Below are positions 9,585-18,827 of a stretch of DNA of 64,000 bases, one piece after another. The translations under genes and the position numbers were made by a program. Under the pieces are notes generated by a model. It made no database searches. It was not told the DNA's origin and saw only the letters and a list, made by a program, of their open reading frames with translations. Source of the DNA: Nesterenkonia ebinurensis (GTDB taxonomy: Bacteria; Actinomycetota; Actinomycetes; Actinomycetales; Micrococcaceae); the NCBI RefSeq assembly GCF_008711175.1, contig NZ_VWNF01000011.1, forward strand, positions 372,001-436,000. Reading direction: 5' to 3'. The number at the start of each line of letters is the position of its first letter. The first letter of the stretch is position 1.

Positions 9585-11276
9585 CTATTCGGCGGAGTGG
9601 GCGGCCGCGGTGGTGCGTGCGGCCTCAAGAGCCCCGGCTGCGTCGGGGGCAGAGAGCGCGGCTGCGGCGATGGCCTCGGCCTGCTCCTTGGTGTGGTGCA
9701 GCAGCTCGGCGCGAACATCGGCCAAGGCAGCTGGAGCCATGGACAGGGTGTGGACACCGAGACCCACCAGCACTACGGCCAGCAGCGGGTCGGCAGCTGC
9801 CTCGCCGCAGACACCGACTGGCTTGCCGGTGGCGGCGCCGGCGGCGCCGACCTCTTTGACCAACTTCAGCACCGCGGGGTGCCAGGGGTCCTGGAGTCCG
9901 GCCACCGAGCCGAGCAGTCGGTCAGCGGCCATCGTGTACTGGGTGAGGTCATTGGTGCCGATGGAGGCAAAATCGGAGATCTGAAGGATCTGTTCGGCCA
10001 CCAGTGCGGAGGAAGGGACCTCCACCATCACTCCGGCGGTCTTCAGCCCGTGCTGGTGAGCAAATCGGGAGAAGATCTCAGCCTCCTCCACAGTGGAGAC
10101 CATCGGAGCCATCACCCAGAGGTCTGCCTCAGTGGCTTCATGCGCTTCGGCTAGCGCGCTGAGCTGGTCGCGCAGGATCTCCTCGCTGGCCAATAGAGCA
10201 CGTAGCCCGCGCAGGCCGAGTGCGGGGTTCTCCTCCTCGGCGTCGTTGAGGAAGGGCAGCGGCTTGTCCGCCCCGGCGTCCAGGGCACGGACCACCACCT
10301 TCTTGCCGGGGAAGGCCTGCAGCAGTTTGACGTAGGCCTCACGCTGCTCGGCTACCGAGGGAGCGGTGTCTGAGGAGAGGAACAGAAACTCGGTACGGAA
10401 CAGGCCCACACCCTCAGCGCCCAGCTCCACCGCCTCAGCGGCATTCTCAGGGCTGCCCAGGTTAGCCAGCAGCGGGACCGGGGTACCGTCGGCCAGTGCG
10501 CCCTCGGTGATGGGCGCGGCCTGGGCGGCTCTGCGCTGCTCGATCCGAGCGGCGGCCTCATCTTTCTGCTCCTGGGAGGGGGCGAGGGTAACTGCCGAGT
10601 GAGCGGCGTCGACGATCACCTCATCACCGTCGGTAAGTTCAGCGGCCTCTTTCACCCCGACCACGGCGATGATGCCCTTGCCTCGGGCCAGGATAGCGGT
10701 GTGGCTGGTGGGCCCGCCTTCGATAGTGACCAGTGCCAGCACCTGGTTGAGATCGAGCAGGGCAGTATCGGCCGGGGCCAGATCCTGGGCCACCAGCACA
10801 TAGGGGTGCCCTGGGTCCGGAACTCCGGGAGCCGGCTCGCCGCGAAGGGCGGCAACCACCCGGGCGGCGACGTCGTGCAGATCGGCGGCACGCTCACCGA
10901 GGTAGCCGCCAAGGGCCTGAAGCTGTTCGGCGACCTCTGCGAAGGCGGTGTGCACGGCGTACTCCGCAGTCTTGCCGGCAGCAAGCTTGGCGTCCACCGC
11001 CTCGGTGACGCTGGGGTCCTGGGCCATCATGACTTGGGCCTCCAACACCTCCTGAGCCTGGCCGCCGGCTGCCTCACCACGGGCGGTGAGGTCAGCGGAC
11101 ACAGCCTGGACTGCCTCGTTGACCCGGGCGGACTCCTGCTCCTGGTTCAGGGTGCTGGTGGCATCAGCAGGGGCGGCGGGCGGCGGAGACATGCGGGCCA
11201 CCGGGCCCACTGCGATCCCCTGACCAATCCCTGTCCCCTTCATCGCGGACTGGGTTGCAGGCGGCATCAGGTTCAA
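9585..11276 (-). CDS. ptsI: PTS enzyme I (phosphoenolpyruvate-protein phosphotransferase)
   Basis: Transfers phosphate from PEP to HPr. 563 residues. The phosphorylated His lies near residue 191 in GGPTSHTAILA. The TIM-barrel part has LFRTEFLF and a catalytic Cys near residue 486 in GVCGEAAAD, where most family members have GEMAGD. It overlaps ptsH by 4 nt and is followed by mtlA, so the general PTS proteins are made from the mannitol operon, which may make them mannitol-dedicated or shared. Confidence 0.96.
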   Translation of the reverse strand: MNLMPPATQSAMKGTGIGQGIAVGPVARMSPPPAAPADATSTLNQEQESARVNEAVQAVSADLTARGEAAGGQAQEVLEAQVMMAQDPSVTEAVDAKLAAGKTAEYAVHTAFAEVAEQLQALGGYLGERAADLHDVAARVVAALRGEPAPGVPDPGHPYVLVAQDLAPADTALLDLNQVLALVTIEGGPTSHTAILARGKGIIAVVGVKEAAELTDGDEVIVDAAHSAVTLAPSQEQKDEAAARIEQRRAAQAAPITEGALADGTPVPLLANLGSPENAAEAVELGAEGVGLFRTEFLFLSSDTAPSVAEQREAYVKLLQAFPGKKVVVRALDAGADKPLPFLNDAEEENPALGLRGLRALLASEEILRDQLSALAEAHEATEADLWVMAPMVSTVEEAEIFSRFAHQHGLKTAGVMVEVPSSALVAEQILQISDFASIGTNDLTQYTMAADRLLGSVAGLQDPWHPAVLKLVKEVGAAGAATGKPVGVCGEAAADPLLAVVLVGLGVHTLSMAPAALADVRAELLHHTKEQAEAIAAAALSAPDAAGALEAARTTAAAHSAE

Positions 11277-11542
11277 GCCTCGTCGTGATCGGTCTTGAGG
11301 AACTCCTCGAGGGCGTCCAGAGCAGCCTCGGTGTTCTCGCCCTCAGCGGTGAGGACCACCTCGTCGCCCTTCTCCACACCCAGTGACATCACTCCGAGGA
11401 TGGAGGCGGCATTGACTGACTTCTCCCCCTTGGCGAGGGTCATCTGGACTCCGGTGCCCTGAGCTGCTTCGACAAAGAGCTTGGCGGGACGGGCGTGCAG
11501 GCCGTGTGAGGAGCCTACCGTCACAGTGCGGGTTGCGGACAT
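11273..11542 (-). CDS. ptsH: Phosphocarrier protein HPr
   Basis: 89 residues. The active-site His16 sits in SHGLHARPA and the Ser-containing helix NAASILGVMSLG carries the position used for regulatory phosphorylation in low-GC Gram-positives. The start at 11542 (MSATRT) is chosen over an upstream frame extension because HPr begins here and GGAAGG stands 8-13 nt before it. First gene of the mannitol/PTS operon, divergent from mtlR. Confidence 0.95.
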   Translation of the reverse strand: MSATRTVTVGSSHGLHARPAKLFVEAAQGTGVQMTLAKGEKSVNAASILGVMSLGVEKGDEVVLTAEGENTEAALDALEEFLKTDHDEA

Positions 11543-11626
11543 GGTGTTGCCTTCCGGTTGACAGATGTGTTGATTCGATTCTCCCGTGATGCGGCCCACA
11601 TGGACACCCCCTGTGGCTCAGAGTTG

Positions 11627-11644
11627 TTTCCGCCCCTGCGGAAA
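11627..11644. promoter_or_regulatory. 18-bp palindrome between ptsH and mtlR, candidate operator
   Basis: TTTCCGC-CCCT-GCGGAAA, a perfect 7+4+7 inverted repeat in the 130-bp divergent control region. It lies just upstream of the mtlR -10 box at 11660, so a bound protein would affect mtlR and probably ptsH. MtlR is the obvious candidate ligand; this is inference from position. Confidence 0.5.
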
Positions 11645-11659
11645 GTTTGGGCTGTGCCA

Positions 11660-11672
11660 TAGGGTGAGTGAC
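11660..11672 (+). promoter_or_regulatory. Leaderless-type -10 box of mtlR
   Basis: TAGGGT at 11660-11665 followed by 7 nt and the ATG at 11673. The same hexamer with the same spacing precedes the S9 peptidase and the Rieske gene. It decides the mtlR start. Confidence 0.55.
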
Positions 11673-13577
11673 ATGCGCAGGCGCCCAGACCAGCTGGCCA
11701 GCCTTCTGCTTCGCGCAGAAGGCTGGACCACTGCTTCTGCGCTGGCTGATGCGCTGGGCGTGACCCCCCGCAGCGTGCGGTCCTATATCGCTCAGCTGAA
11801 TGCACGCAGCGCCCCTGCAGTTGCCGTGGAGTCCGGTCCCTCCGGGTACCGTGCGGAGCGGGCGGTGTTGGCCGGGCTGCGCCGGGAGGCTGAAGGTGCT
11901 ACTCCGCAGGACCGGCTGCATTCGCTGGTGCGCGAACTGCTCGAGGCCGCTTCCGGCATTGATATCCACCGGACTGCTGACCGGCTGCATGTCTCGGCGG
12001 CCACTGTGGAGTCTGACCTGGTACGAGTGCGGGACCTGATCGGCGCCAGCGGGCTGCAGCTTCAGCGCTCCGGCCCCCGGGTGGTGCTGATGGGCGATGA
12101 ACTCTCCCAGCGCCGGCTGGTCTCCAGGCTGGCACATCAGGAGATGGAGAGCGGCTTCTCCGACCTGACCACCTTGCGCCAAACTGCTGGACTGGAGTCC
12201 ATCGACCCCGCTGCCTTCTCCCCCTTCAAACAGGAGTTGGCCACCCGGCTGGGAGAGCAGGGCTTCTACGTCAACGAGCTAGCAGTCTCCGACGTGATCC
12301 TCCATGTGGCGATCGCCGCCGACCGGGTGGCCCACGGCCGTCCGCTGACCGGCACCCATGTGGACCCCTCGCCCCAGCAGGAGCAGATCGCTCAGCTGCT
12401 GAACACCCTGAGCCGCAAGCACTTCGGCACCCAGATGGGGGCCGGCGATCTGCACCACCTGGCCTCCCTGGTACTGACCCGGGCAGTGGCCCCTAAGGGC
12501 GGCAATGCTGAGGTTGCTCTGGACCCGCAGATTGAAGCGACGGTCAGCCGGGCCGTGCAGCAGGCCGCCCATGAGTACCTGGTGGATATTGTGCATGCCG
12601 ACTTCCTGCGTCGGCTGAGCCTGCATGTGCAGAACCTGGTGCACCGGGCCAAGGAGCAGGCCTGGTCCCGGAATCCGCTGACCCGCTCACTGAAGTCGAC
12701 CTATCCCATGGTCTTCCAGGTGGCAGTCTCCATCTCCAGTGAGGTGGGTGAACAGCTGGGGCTGAGCATCGGTGATGATGAGATCGCCTATATCGCCATG
12801 CATGTGGGCGGGCGGCTGGAGCGGTCCCGTCGGAGCGAGACCGTGCTGACCGCCACCATTGTCTGCCCCGGCTACTACGAGCTGCACGAGCTGCTGCGAT
12901 CCCGTATCGACCGTTCGCTGGGCGCCTCAGTGGAGGTCACGGCGGTGGAGACGGAGATGGATCCGGACTGGGCGGAGATCACCACTGATCTGGTGCTGAC
13001 CACTATTGAGCCGCCGGTGCCGGATGAGCGAACGGTGCTGCTGCCTCCGTTCCTCACCGATGCTGATACGGGGCGGATCTCTGCAGCTGCAGCCCGGCGG
13101 CGTCGGGCACTCCGACTGGCCCGGCTGCGGGCAGAGCTCGAGCACTACTTTCATCCGGATGCGTTCATCCGCCCGCTGACCGCCGGCAGCGAAGAGGAGG
13201 CGATCCGCAGTCTGGGGGCGCCCCTGGTGGATCTCGGCGTGATCGATGGCGACTATATCGAGCGGGCAGTGATCCGGGAGCAGCTCTCCTCCACTGCGTT
13301 CACCGATGCTCTGGCTGTCCCGCATGCGCTGAAGATGACGGCGGGGCGCACTGCGCTCTCGGTGGGGGTGGCTGATGGGTCACTGCCCTGGGGTGAGTCT
13401 CGGGTGCAGTTCGTGGTGCTGGTGGCCTTCAGCGAGGAGGACCGCGAGGCCTTCCAGACCATCTTTGAGCAACTGGTGGAGGTGTTCAACGAACGCGACT
13501 CCGTGCAGCGGCTGCTGCGCCGGGGCACCGACTTCGCCGGCTTCCTGGACGAGCTCACCGCCGTCATCGACGACTGA
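11673..13577 (+). CDS. mtlR: PRD-domain transcriptional regulator of the mannitol PTS (MtlR type)
   Basis: 634 residues. The layout is an N-terminal winged helix (residues 1-60, with TTASALADALGVTPRSVRSYI), a second helix-turn-helix, then two PTS regulation domains. PRD1 is around VNELAVSDVILHVAIAADR and PRD2 contains IAYIAMHVGGRLERS. An EIIB-like part (TIVCPGYYELHELL) and a C-terminal EIIA-like domain with AVPHALKMTA follow. Such proteins activate the mannitol operon according to PTS phosphorylation state. It is divergent from ptsH. The ATG at 11673 is preferred over the upstream frame extension because of the TAGGGT-7 nt-ATG arrangement. Confidence 0.9.
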   Translation: MRRRPDQLASLLLRAEGWTTASALADALGVTPRSVRSYIAQLNARSAPAVAVESGPSGYRAERAVLAGLRREAEGATPQDRLHSLVRELLEAASGIDIHRTADRLHVSAATVESDLVRVRDLIGASGLQLQRSGPRVVLMGDELSQRRLVSRLAHQEMESGFSDLTTLRQTAGLESIDPAAFSPFKQELATRLGEQGFYVNELAVSDVILHVAIAADRVAHGRPLTGTHVDPSPQQEQIAQLLNTLSRKHFGTQMGAGDLHHLASLVLTRAVAPKGGNAEVALDPQIEATVSRAVQQAAHEYLVDIVHADFLRRLSLHVQNLVHRAKEQAWSRNPLTRSLKSTYPMVFQVAVSISSEVGEQLGLSIGDDEIAYIAMHVGGRLERSRRSETVLTATIVCPGYYELHELLRSRIDRSLGASVEVTAVETEMDPDWAEITTDLVLTTIEPPVPDERTVLLPPFLTDADTGRISAAAARRRRALRLARLRAELEHYFHPDAFIRPLTAGSEEEAIRSLGAPLVDLGVIDGDYIERAVIREQLSSTAFTDALAVPHALKMTAGRTALSVGVADGSLPWGESRVQFVVLVAFSEEDREAFQTIFEQLVEVFNERDSVQRLLRRGTDFAGFLDELTAVIDD

Positions 13578-13592
13578 TTGAGCCGAGCGAAG

Positions 13593-13713
13593 AGCCGAGC
13601 TTGTTCGGCTTCTTCTGAGGTGATTGAAAACCGTGAACCTCAGCGGCGGCTGATTGAGCATGGGGGCCGGACAAGGACGGCGCCCGCCCCAGGACTTCAG
13701 GGCGAGCGCCGTC
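13593..13713. terminator. Hairpins between convergent mtlR and the sugar MFS gene
   Basis: A 6-bp stem at 13593-13598/13605-13610 followed by TTCTTCT lies 16 nt after the mtlR stop and fits a plus-strand terminator. A larger 14-bp stem with one mismatch (13676-13689 with 13700-13713) lies just beyond the end of the MFS gene on the other strand and would end that transcript, without a U tract. Confidence 0.5.
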
Positions 13714-13729
13714 GACGATGCATCACTGA

Positions 13730-15184
13730 TCAGATCTTGGAATAGGCTCTTTCCTCCATATCCTCGATCTCCCGGGCCTTGGTCTCAGGCACCCATTTGA
13801 GCACAAAGACCAGGCTGACCAGCGCGCTGATGCCGTAGAAGGCATAGGCGAAGACCAGGGAGAGCTCGGCCATCTGCGGGAACAGCGAGGAGATCAGGAA
13901 GTTCGATCCCCAGTTGAACGCAGAGGCCACACCGAGGGCGACGGCGCGGATCCGGTTGGGGAACATCTCCCCCAGCATCAGCCACATGAAGGGGCCCCAG
14001 GTGGCGCCGAAGCCGATCACGAAGATATTGGCGGAGATCAACGCGATCATGCCCCAGGGCTCGGGAAGCGTGACGATGGTCTCCAGATCTCCGAACTCGT
14101 TGACCACCTCAGATTCGGTGGCCTGGGAGAAGGCCACCGCCATCATCAGCAGACCTGCGGCCATCACACCGGAGCCGACTGCCAGCGGAATGCGGCGTCC
14201 CACCTTGTCCACGATCAGAATGCCCACGATAGTGGCGAGGATATTGAGGCTGGTGGTGATGACCTGGACCAGCAGCGCCTGGTCCTCGGCGATGCCCACA
14301 GCCTGCCACAGGGTGGTGGAGTAGTAGAAGATCACGTTGATGCCCACGAACTGCTGGAACACGGCCAGACCGATGCCCACCCAGACGATCGGCATCAGCT
14401 TGCCGCCGATGAACAGGTCCTTGAGCTTCTGCCGGGCCTCAATATTGATCGTGCGCTGGATGTCCTCGATCTTGGCAGCGACGGCGGAAGTGCCCTTGAT
14501 GCCGACCACATCGGCGAGGATCCTGGCAGCGTCGTCGTTCTTGCCGCGGGAAACCAGGTAGCGCGGGGACTCCGGGATGCTCATGGCCAGCAGACCGTAG
14601 ATCAGTGCGGGAACGGCCTCCGACATGAACATCCAACGCCAGGCCTCCAGTCCCAGCCAGAGCTCCTCAGCCGCGCCCGATGCGATGTTGGCGAAAAGCG
14701 CGTTGGAGACTGCGGCCATGAAGATGCCGATGACGATGGCCAGCTGGAACAGCGAGCCCAGTCTGCCTCGCCATACTGCCGGGGACACTTCTGCGATATA
14801 GGCCGGGGCGATCACCGAGGCCATACCGACGCCGACGCCGCCGACTGTCCGCCAGAAGATGAGGTCATAGACCCCGAAGACCAGGCCGCAGCCGATCGCG
14901 GAGATGAAGAACAGGGTGGCTGCGATCACCATCGCCTTCTGGCGTCCCACCCGGTCTGAGATCACCCCTCCGGTGAAGGCGCCGGCCACACAGCCGATCA
15001 GCGCGCTGGAGACACTGAAGCCGCTCATCAGTGCACCGAGGTCGAATTCTTCACGGATGGGGGCCACGGCACCGTTGACCACAGCGGTGTCGAAGCCGAA
15101 GAGGAAGCCGCCGAATGCGGCGACCAGGACGATCCAGGCAACAGCGCCGACGGAGGATTCCTGGAAGCGGAGGTCTGTGCTCAT
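13730..15184 (-). CDS. Sugar-porter family MFS transporter
   Basis: Twelve-helix proton symporter of the sugar porter (XylE/IolT/GLUT-like) family, 484 residues from the chosen start. Signatures: FGFDTAVVNG in helix 1, DRVGRQKAM between helices 2 and 3, PAYIAEVSPAVWRGRLGSL in the middle, PESPRYLVSRGK, QQFVGINVIFYYS and the terminal VPETKAREIEDME. The start at 15184 (MSTDLRF) matches the family and has AAGGA upstream. Substrate unknown; the mannitol genes nearby suggest a polyol or hexose. Confidence 0.92.
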   Translation of the reverse strand: MSTDLRFQESSVGAVAWIVLVAAFGGFLFGFDTAVVNGAVAPIREEFDLGALMSGFSVSSALIGCVAGAFTGGVISDRVGRQKAMVIAATLFFISAIGCGLVFGVYDLIFWRTVGGVGVGMASVIAPAYIAEVSPAVWRGRLGSLFQLAIVIGIFMAAVSNALFANIASGAAEELWLGLEAWRWMFMSEAVPALIYGLLAMSIPESPRYLVSRGKNDDAARILADVVGIKGTSAVAAKIEDIQRTINIEARQKLKDLFIGGKLMPIVWVGIGLAVFQQFVGINVIFYYSTTLWQAVGIAEDQALLVQVITTSLNILATIVGILIVDKVGRRIPLAVGSGVMAAGLLMMAVAFSQATESEVVNEFGDLETIVTLPEPWGMIALISANIFVIGFGATWGPFMWLMLGEMFPNRIRAVALGVASAFNWGSNFLISSLFPQMAELSLVFAYAFYGISALVSLVFVLKWVPETKAREIEDMEERAYSKI

Positions 15185-15313
15185 GAGGTCAAGAGTCCTT
15201 ACGGAGTGAAAATCTTGGCAATGTGACGGCCGGACAAAAACAGCCTCAGAGAGTATGTCTTCCCGGCGTGAATCACGCCACAACCTACCCCAGATCGACC
15301 TCTGACCCGACAT

Positions 15314-15341
15314 CCCCTTCGCGCGCCTGACAAGGGGTTTT
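15314..15341. terminator. Hairpin downstream of truA
   Basis: CCCCTT (15314-15319) pairs with AAGGGG (15332-15337), with TTTT following on the plus strand. It lies past the truA end and before the MFS start. A tiny 6-bp inverted repeat (15375-15388) directly follows the truA stop. Either may end the ribosomal transcript. Confidence 0.35.
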
Positions 15342-15390
15342 CTCTGATGAACAGCAAGGGATCACAGTCAAGCAGTGAGAAATCTCACAG

Positions 15391-16308
15391 CTAGCGCACA
15401 GCGCGGGTCTGCTCGGCTCGTGCCGCCAGCTGGTCGTCCGCGGGGTAGTCCACCCGCTCCAGCACCAGCCCCTGAGGCGGGGCCAAGCGGACACGCTCGT
15501 CCCAGGAGGGCTCCGAGAGCCGGGCCAGGAGCCAGCCGGGTTCACGGCGCCCTTCGCCGACGTCGATACATGCACCGATCAGAGCACGAACCATATGGTG
15601 GCAGAAGGCATCGGCGGTGATCTTTGCGGTAATCACCCCATCGCTGCTGCGGGCGATGCTGAACGCAGTGAGGTGGCGGATAGTTGTGGCATGCTCACGC
15701 GGCCGGCAGAAGCTGCCGAAGTCATGCAGGCCCAGCACGCTGGTGGCCTCAGCATCCATGAGCCGGTCGTCCAGCTGCGCTGCTGGGCCGGTTTCGGTCA
15801 GCTCCGGGCCCGGCTCAGCACCAGGAGCCCCTGACGCCGCTACGCGCCGGCCGTATTTCCTGGCGACGTCGATCCACGCGGTGTCATGCCGACGAAGCGG
15901 GTCGCGAAGTTCAGCCCGGTCTGCGATGCGGTAGGTGTAGGTGCGGGTCAGCGCAGAGAATCGGGCATCAAACTCACGGGGAACTGGCGCAGCGCGGTGG
16001 ATGATCACTGCTCCGTCCTCACCACCCAAGACTCCGTTGAGCCGGCGGATCAGGGCGATCGAGGGCTGGAGCCCCTCTCGGCCGCGGGCCAGTCCGGCCC
16101 ATTCCTCATCGGTGAGGTCCATGTGGACCACCTGGCCGCGGGCATGGACTCCGGCGTCAGTACGACCAGCCACCACCACGGGCACCTCGCGGCGAATGAT
16201 GGTGGCCAGGCCCTCGCGCAGCACGCCCTCTACGGTGCGCAGCCCCGGCTGATGCGCCCATCCCCTATAGGCATTGCCGTCATAGGCCAGGTCGAGTCTC
16301 ACGCGCAT
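15391..16308 (-). CDS. truA: tRNA pseudouridine(38-40) synthase
   Basis: Isomerises uridines 38-40 in the tRNA anticodon arm. 305 residues. The catalytic Asp51 lies in GRTDAGVHARGQV, and RTYTYRI, the FCRPRE motif and FCHHMVRALIG are conserved. The start at 16308 (MRVRLDLAYDG) is the family start; a TAAGGT box 7 nt upstream suggests a leaderless mRNA of its own, in addition to reading from rplQ across a repeat array. Usual downstream partner of rplQ. Confidence 0.96.
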   Translation of the reverse strand: MRVRLDLAYDGNAYRGWAHQPGLRTVEGVLREGLATIIRREVPVVVAGRTDAGVHARGQVVHMDLTDEEWAGLARGREGLQPSIALIRRLNGVLGGEDGAVIIHRAAPVPREFDARFSALTRTYTYRIADRAELRDPLRRHDTAWIDVARKYGRRVAASGAPGAEPGPELTETGPAAQLDDRLMDAEATSVLGLHDFGSFCRPREHATTIRHLTAFSIARSSDGVITAKITADAFCHHMVRALIGACIDVGEGRREPGWLLARLSEPSWDERVRLAPPQGLVLERVDYPADDQLAARAEQTRAVR

Positions 16309-16333
16309 GGTCCTCACCTTATCCAGAGGCCGG

Positions 16334-16476
16334 GTGAGACGTTGAGGGAGCCAAACCGAGCCGCCCAACCCATTGGCTCCCCCTATGTCTCACATAAGCT
16401 CACTACGGAGCGCAAAATGAAACGTAGGGGGGAGCCAAAACGCAACACCCAGGAAGCTACTCCCCCAACGTCTCAC
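16334..16476. repeat. Four alternating copies of a ~21-bp REP-like unit
   Basis: Copies at 16334-16355 (+), 16373-16393 (-), 16417-16440 (+) and 16456-16476 (-). The unit is close to GTGAGACGTWGRGGGAGCC; the third copy begins ATGAAACG. Copies 1 and 2 pair as one imperfect hairpin (18 of 21 positions) and copies 3 and 4 as a second. No protein is encoded. The arrangement resembles bacterial interspersed palindromic elements. Confidence 0.75.
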
Positions 16477-16501
16477 TGGGGGAGAGCATTCACACTGACA
16501 G

Positions 16502-16540
16502 CTGAGCCCCCGACCCAAGTGGATGGGCACGGGGGCTCAG
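16502..16540 (-). terminator. Hairpin terminator after rplQ
   Basis: A perfect 11-bp GC-rich stem (16502-16512 with 16530-16540) and 17-nt loop lie 17 nt past the rplQ stop. There is no U tract, as is common in high-GC terminators. Confidence 0.6.
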
Positions 16541-16556
16541 TCCCAGTCGGTGAGGA

Positions 16557-17192
16557 CTACTTGTCCTCTTCAGACTCCTCGTCAGCAGCATCCTCAGCCT
16601 CAACGGCTTCAGTCTGCCCCGCAGCGTCATCAGCGGTCTCTGCCGCAGCCTCGTCCGCCTGCTCGGTCTCCTGAGCGTCGACGTCAGGGTTCCCTGCGGA
16701 TTCGTCCGAATCGGCCGAGGCCACGTCGCGATCCTCCGCCTCCTCGGCCGCAGCGGCGGTGGGAGCGGCGGCGGCAGTGGCAGCCTCGGCGTCGCGGACT
16801 ACCTTCTGCTTGGGTGAAACCGGCTCAAGAACCAGCTCGATGACCGCCATCGGGGCGTTGTCGCCCTTGCGGTTGCCGATCTTGGTGATCCGGGTGTAGC
16901 CGCCCTGCCGCTCGGCCATAGCCGGAGCGATCACGGTGAACAGCTCGTGCACGATCGCCTGGTTAGTGGCGTTGTTCGCGCTGATCTTGGCCACCACCTG
17001 GCGCCGGGCAGCGAGGTCACCCTTCTTCGCCAGGGTGATCAGCCGCTCAGCATAGGGCCGCAGCCGCTTGGCCTTGGTCAGTGTGGTGGTGATCGAGCGG
17101 TGCTCGAAGAGGCTGGCGGACAGGTTCGCCAGCATCTGCTTCTCATGCGCTGGGCTGCCGCCCAGACGCGGTCCCTTGGTGGGGGTTGGCAT
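16557..17192 (-). CDS. rplQ: 50S ribosomal protein L17 with long acidic tail
   Basis: The conserved L17 core occupies residues 1-115: [12 protein letters not shown], the [16 protein letters not shown] segment, [15 protein letters not shown] and [15 protein letters not shown]. An unusually long Ala/Glu/Asp-rich tail of about 80 residues follows and is surely disordered; shorter acidic tails are common in actinobacterial L17. It follows rpoA, the universal order. Confidence 0.95.
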   Translation of the reverse strand: MPTPTKGPRLGGSPAHEKQMLANLSASLFEHRSITTTLTKAKRLRPYAERLITLAKKGDLAARRQVVAKISANNATNQAIVHELFTVIAPAMAERQGGYTRITKIGNRKGDNAPMAVIELVLEPVSPKQKVVRDAEAATAAAAPTAAAAEEAEDRDVASADSDESAGNPDVDAQETEQADEAAAETADDAAGQTEAVEAEDAADEESEEDK

Positions 17193-17255
17193 GGTCTCTT
17201 ACTCCTTGTGGGTCGCGCTCACCGGCGGCGAGCACCAAAATGTCTTGTGCCTAGC

Positions 17256-18275
17256 TCAGTTGGAGAACTGGGCGTCGGCCTCATCGTCGTACTCATCGTC
17301 CTCAGCGGCAAACCGGGCTGCGGTGGGGTCGAAGCCCTCCGGGGAGTCCTTGAGCTGAAGGCTCATCTCGGCCAGCTTCTCCTTGACCTCGTCGATGGAC
17401 TTGGCACCGAAGTTGCGGATGTCCATCAGGTCGGCCTCGGAGCGTGCGGTGAGCTCACCGACGGTGTGGATGCCCTCGCGCTTGAGGCAGTTGTAGGAGC
17501 GCACGGTGAGCTCCAGGTCCTCGATCGGCAGGGCCATATCGGCGGCCAGGGCGGCGTCGGTGGGGGAAGGCCCGATCTCGATGCCCTCGGCGGAGATGTT
17601 CAGCTCCTTGGCCAGGCCGAACAGCTCCACCAGGGTGGAGCCGGCGGAGGCCAGGGCATCACGCGGGGACAGCGAAGGCTTGGCCTCCACATCGATGGTC
17701 AGCTTGTCGAAGTCGGTGCGCTGCTCCACACGGGTGGCCTCGACCTTGTAGCTGACCTTAGCCACCGGGGAGTAGATGGAGTCCACCGGGATCCGGCCGA
17801 TCTCGGAGTCCTCCAGCTTGTTCAGGGCGGCGGAGACGTATCCGCGGCCACGCTCGACGGTCAGCTCCAGGTCCAGCTTGCCGTCTTCGTTGAGGGTCAG
17901 CAGCTGCAGCTCGGGGTTGTGAAACTCCACACCGGCCGGCGGGGTGATGTCGGCGGCGGTGACCGGGCCGGGGCCCTCCTTGCGGAGGTAGGCGACCACA
18001 GGCTCGTCGTGCTCGGAGGACACGGAGAGCTTCTTGATGTTGAGCACCAGCTCGGTGACGTCCTCCTTAGCACCGGTGATGGTGCTGAACTCGTGGAGCA
18101 CGCCGTCGATCCGGATGCTGGTCACAGCAGCACCGGGGATCGAAGAGAGCAGGGTGCGGCGCAGCGAGTTGCCCAGGGTGTAGCCGAAACCCGGCTCGAG
18201 CGGTTCGATGGTGAAGCGGGAACGGTTGTCAGAGACGACTTCTTCAGTCAGCGTGGGGCGCTGTGCAATGAGCAC
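17256..18275 (-). CDS. rpoA: RNA polymerase alpha subunit
   Basis: 339 residues. The N-terminal assembly domain shows [28 protein letters not shown] and [11 protein letters not shown]. The C-terminal domain begins near residue 245, with the DNA- and activator-contacting [14 protein letters not shown] and the segment [14 protein letters not shown]. It ends in a short acidic tail. It sits between rpsK and rplQ without an rpsD in between, as in Micrococcales. Confidence 0.98.
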   Translation of the reverse strand: MLIAQRPTLTEEVVSDNRSRFTIEPLEPGFGYTLGNSLRRTLLSSIPGAAVTSIRIDGVLHEFSTITGAKEDVTELVLNIKKLSVSSEHDEPVVAYLRKEGPGPVTAADITPPAGVEFHNPELQLLTLNEDGKLDLELTVERGRGYVSAALNKLEDSEIGRIPVDSIYSPVAKVSYKVEATRVEQRTDFDKLTIDVEAKPSLSPRDALASAGSTLVELFGLAKELNISAEGIEIGPSPTDAALAADMALPIEDLELTVRSYNCLKREGIHTVGELTARSEADLMDIRNFGAKSIDEVKEKLAEMSLQLKDSPEGFDPTAARFAAEDDEYDDEADAQFSN

Positions 18276-18343
18276 TGGTGATTCCTTTCAGAGTGCATCC
18301 GCTATTTGATGCATTCTTTTGTCAGTGGCAGTACCGGGTACGA

Positions 18344-18368
18344 CGCCGCCCACCGGGACTCGGCGGCG
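18344..18368. other. Hairpin in the rpsK-rpoA spacer
   Basis: A 7-bp stem CGCCGCC/GGCGGCG with an 11-nt loop lies in the 138-nt gap between rpsK and rpoA. Such hairpins could attenuate or stabilise the mRNA and adjust the ratio of ribosomal proteins to polymerase; this is only positional inference. Confidence 0.3.
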
Positions 18369-18413
18369 GAATCGCACCAGGCACCTAATAAGGGCTTGGG
18401 GAAAGAAGTCGCG

Positions 18414-18815
18414 TCAGACGCGACGGCGCTTGGGCGGGCGGCAGCCGTTGTGAGCACTGGGGGTGACATCAGAGATGGAGCCAACCTCCAGTCCTGCGGC
18501 CTGCAGGGACCGGATGGCAGTCTCGCGGCCGGAGCCGGGACCCTTGACGAACACATCGACCTTCTTCATCCCGTGGTCCTGGGCCTTCTTGGCGGCCTGC
18601 TCGGCGGCCATCTGTGCGGCGAAGGGGGTGGACTTACGCGAACCCTTGAAGCCGACCTCACCGGAGGATGCCCAGGAGATCACGGCACCGGTGGTGTCGG
18701 TGATGGAGACGATGGTGTTGTTGAAGGTCGACTTGATGTGCGCCTGACCCTGGGTGATGTTCTTTGATGCGCGGCGGCGTGGCTTGCGGGCCGCGGCTCG
18801 AGTCTTGGGGGGCAT
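18414..18815 (-). CDS. rpsK: 30S ribosomal protein S11
   Basis: 133-residue platform protein of the small subunit. Recognisable by [20 protein letters not shown], the [14 protein letters not shown] segment and the invariant C-terminus [13 protein letters not shown]. It lies 12 nt downstream of rpsM, as in nearly all bacteria. Confidence 0.98.
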   Translation of the reverse strand: MPPKTRAAARKPRRRASKNITQGQAHIKSTFNNTIVSITDTTGAVISWASSGEVGFKGSRKSTPFAAQMAAEQAAKKAQDHGMKKVDVFVKGPGSGRETAIRSLQAAGLEVGSISDVTPSAHNGCRPPKRRRV

Positions 18816-18827
18816 GGAAACTCCTGA

